DNA of 64,000 nucleotides from Anticarsia gemmatalis (taxonomy: Eukaryota; Arthropoda; Insecta; Lepidoptera; Erebidae), in assembly GCF_050436995.1 (NCBI RefSeq), contig NC_134763.1, positions 9,109,001 to 9,173,000 of the forward strand, read 5' to 3'. This document shows, in pieces, positions 61,374-64,000 of the stretch. The notes beneath the pieces are model-generated. The model had not been told where the DNA came from and searched no databases. It saw only the letters and a program-made list of their open reading frames with translations. How positions within the stretch are numbered: position 1 is the stretch's first letter; every line of letters begins with the position of its first letter. Made by a program: the position numbers and the translations under genes.

Positions 61374-64000
61374 GATCGGAGAAAGGTACGTCTCCTTTCA
61401 CTTGAGTGGATCAACATGATGAATTATCGTAGGTATAAAGCTCTATAGATCGGTTGTACACGTTTGCTTAAAGCTGTTTGGCAAAAATGGAATGTATTTT
61501 AATTAATTTCAATCTCTTGGGAACTCATTATATCAACCGAAATAAAGGACGCGTGTGTCGCGACGGCAGTCGCTACGTCACTATGGTTACGTAGATTCCC
61601 GTTTTTTGTTTCTATTGTAGTTTCAGACATTGTCCTTGTCACTGAAGTTAATATCCAAGAAAAAGCCAAAATATTATCTTTCAGCTTTTGGCTCTTGACT
61701 GCAGTGGCCTAACTAAATTGTTACCCAGATATGGCAGTCCGTATTTCAATGTTATCGATCGACCACTTTGGTTACCAGCCAAATCTAACATTTCATTTCA
61801 TTTTCATATTCCTTATAGAAACGAAAACATTCACAACTTCCAAGAATTTAAAAACCTTCAAAACTTTCAACAATAAATACTGAAATGAAAACTTAAAAAC
61901 ACTAATAAACAAAATGTATGTCTATAATAAAGTTTTTTAATCTAAGACATTTAAAAGACCTTAAAAGAAACGGAGCATTATTGAAAGTGGTAATAAGGGT
62001 TTGAACTTGGCAAGAGGACCCCGAGGTAATGTGTTTCTCTCACGACACGGGAGCGGCCGCCACAATGTACTGCCCACTTGCCCTAGTTCAGTCACTCTAC
62101 ATGTACAGATTCTTATTGTTAGAGGCAAAGAAAATGGCTTAGAGTTACTGCTTTTCTTCTTTGTTTTAGCTTTAAAGTAGAGTGTTAAAATATCGCACCA
62201 ATTTGTTTAACACGCTAATAAATATAGCAGTTTCAAGCCTCTTTAAGCATTGTGAAAAAATCTACAATTATATTCTATGCTTTGTGCCTTATAATTCTGC
62301 AAATAAACATTGGTTTTCTTCCTGAGAGTTTATTTCAACACATTTTTATACATATTTCTGATTTAATCAGCTCCCAAAAGGTCCAATCAAATCGTAGATA
62401 CAAATAACACACGATGAATAATAATTGTTACAATTTAATATTACCCCTGCAACTACGCAAATGTGAGCGGCATGAAAAAGCTACTTCATTCAAGCCAAAA
62501 TAACCATTAAAATGCAAATCCACTAAACAAACTTAGAACTTTAAGCGCTTACGTTATCACAATAAAAAAGCAAACGTGTTTCTTTTCCACGCAAATCGTA
62601 TTAGCTTTTCTGATTAAATCAAAAGTTTTGGGTTCAAACACGTGTTAGGCACAGACACTTTATCTATACCTAGAAAGGTTTAAACAATAAAGCTTCATTC
62701 TACGAAAGGGAGGGTCTAGACTCGATATCAAATAGTTCTTAAGTAATTGGGCTAGATCGAATTTATACATCTAGGTATCTCTTACCTTGTGTAAGGTATG
62801 AGTCTATTCTACGGGACCGTTCTTTACTATTTGTTAGGCTTATCGTGAATAAGAAATGCTTAAGATAAACTCAAGCCTGTCCTCGTTCATTATATTTCGT
62901 AAAGATAACGAATAATTCCAAAGAATTCTTCATAATCTCCAATTTATTTAACTCGTTTAGAAAAGATAACATTGAGAAATTCTCACAAACCTTTTGATTT
63001 ATGTAGAAATGTTTTATTTGAAAAACTCATTTATTCAAAATTGGTCATTTCACTGCGAATTCAACTCCATTTGTCTTCTGTCAATCAGAAGCTTTTCTTT
63101 ACAAAACGTGAATCGAAAATTTGTCGAATCATATATTTCGAGAGGAATTTTCAAAGAAAATGTAGAAAAAAATATGTTATTTTAGACAAGAGTTACTTAA
63201 ACCATCTTGTTGGGGAGCTCAAAATGTATTTTCTGCAATTCATCATTAGATGCCTCGGGATTCGTTTCTTTTGTACGTGTCATATTTCACTCAGTCGATT
63301 CATCACTGCTTAGATCGCAAAGCTTATTAATCACTTTCATGCTAAATATTCTTCTTACAGCATAATCCTGGATTTCTTACTGACATTATTGGACGGGAAT
63401 GGAGATAAATTTGTAATTTCTTTCTTCAATGTAAAAAAATATTTTATGAAACGAAAGCTACATCAAACTTCATTAGTATAGGCTTTATTATTACTGGAAA
63501 ATTTGAAAAGTCACGAAAATCAACACAGACTGAACGGCAACGCACAATCTCTACCTTATTAATTTCAAAAATTGCCCTCTAAAGATGAAATCTTAGATTT
63601 TATGTGGAAAAGTAACGAGCATTCTTATCCAATCTAATTTTAAGATTCATGGCTGAGGTAACCTCAAGCCTCGTCAACGGTTTACGATGACATCAAGATC
63701 TCGTTGAATTTTTTTGTCACCTAAATTCTTTTTACGCCTGTTCCCACTAAAGTGATAAGGAATGTACGCTTACATTTTACAGCTTGGCACGAGTGTTTCA
63801 TTAAGAACATAAGCCCATAGTGTAATTTATTAGAATGAATTAAAACAAAACATATTCAATCACTAAAATGCTTATGAGAAGCCAAGAACAATAAAATGTT
63901 CCCCAGTTGCTGTCACACGGCAGAGTAAAAACTTTCATACTCCCAATATCGCCAGTCATCTTTGTTTTTCATATGACACTCTTATCTAAAACTTCCCTAA

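Larger units (their letters stand above)
60371..64000. other. intergenic to the right edge
   Basis: Apart from the SINE tail and the decamer array listed separately, this is AT-rich DNA. The 113-codon frame at 62972-63313 is rich in Phe, Ile, Lys and Arg as expected from AT-rich chance frames, with an overlapping second frame; no motif. A polypyrimidine/AG at 61681-61684 precedes an open stretch to 61876, but the peptide is not recognisable. Confidence 0.4.

Noticed and set aside
62050..62062. GCGGCCGC (NotI-like site) suggesting a cloning vector junction.
   Set aside because: No vector sequence on either side; the surrounding DNA is ordinary AT-rich sequence.
62972..63313. 113-codon open frame near the right edge.
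   Set aside because: Composition typical of AT-rich chance frames, an overlapping second frame, and no recognisable domain.

Overview
This window is AT-rich animal genomic DNA, almost certainly from a moth or butterfly (Lepidoptera). The evidence is two spliced exons of a nuclear-encoded mitochondrial gene plus many interspersed repeats of types typical of lepidopteran genomes: Lep1-like Helitrons, tRNA-derived SINEs, RTE-type LINE stubs, and Harbinger-like and other inverted-repeat elements. There is no sign of bacterial gene organisation, and the short open reading frames spread over the window look like chance.

The only host gene I can support is at the left edge. The last two coding exons of NDUFS7 (PSST / 20 kDa subunit of mitochondrial complex I) lie at 1325-1550 and 1953-2069 on the + strand, joined by a GT-AG intron and followed by a possible AATAAA signal near 2281. 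The 5' exons, including the one with the tandem-cysteine ligands of cluster N2, must lie left of the window. A SINE sits in the intron just upstream of the first visible exon.

The other ~62 kb is gene-poor (intergenic DNA or long introns) with transposable-element debris throughout. From left to right the main items are: a ~1.2 kb composite foldback element (4815-6019) with a second copy at 59220-60370; a small inverted-repeat element (6494-6627) with a decayed relative at 22916-23015; Lep1-like Helitrons at 19822, 24598, 31100 and 35877 plus fragments; a SINE at 21264 split by a 1.4 kb internally deleted Harbinger-like transposon (21475-22871), which keeps the start of a spliced Myb/SANT-like gene on one strand and a broken HARBI1-like transposase start on the other; a near-perfect 165-bp MITE with 56-bp arms and TTA target duplications (27198-27362); a second MITE with ATTA flanks (29916-30031); two short GC-rich arrays of five decamers (33285-33334, 61324-61373); RTE-LINE C-terminal stubs (32191, 42429); and several fragments of other dispersed families.

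No complete new biological system is visible. The most informative structures are the nested SINE/Harbinger locus, the duplicated foldback composite and the unusually well preserved MITE. Family names come from recognition by eye; no database search was run.
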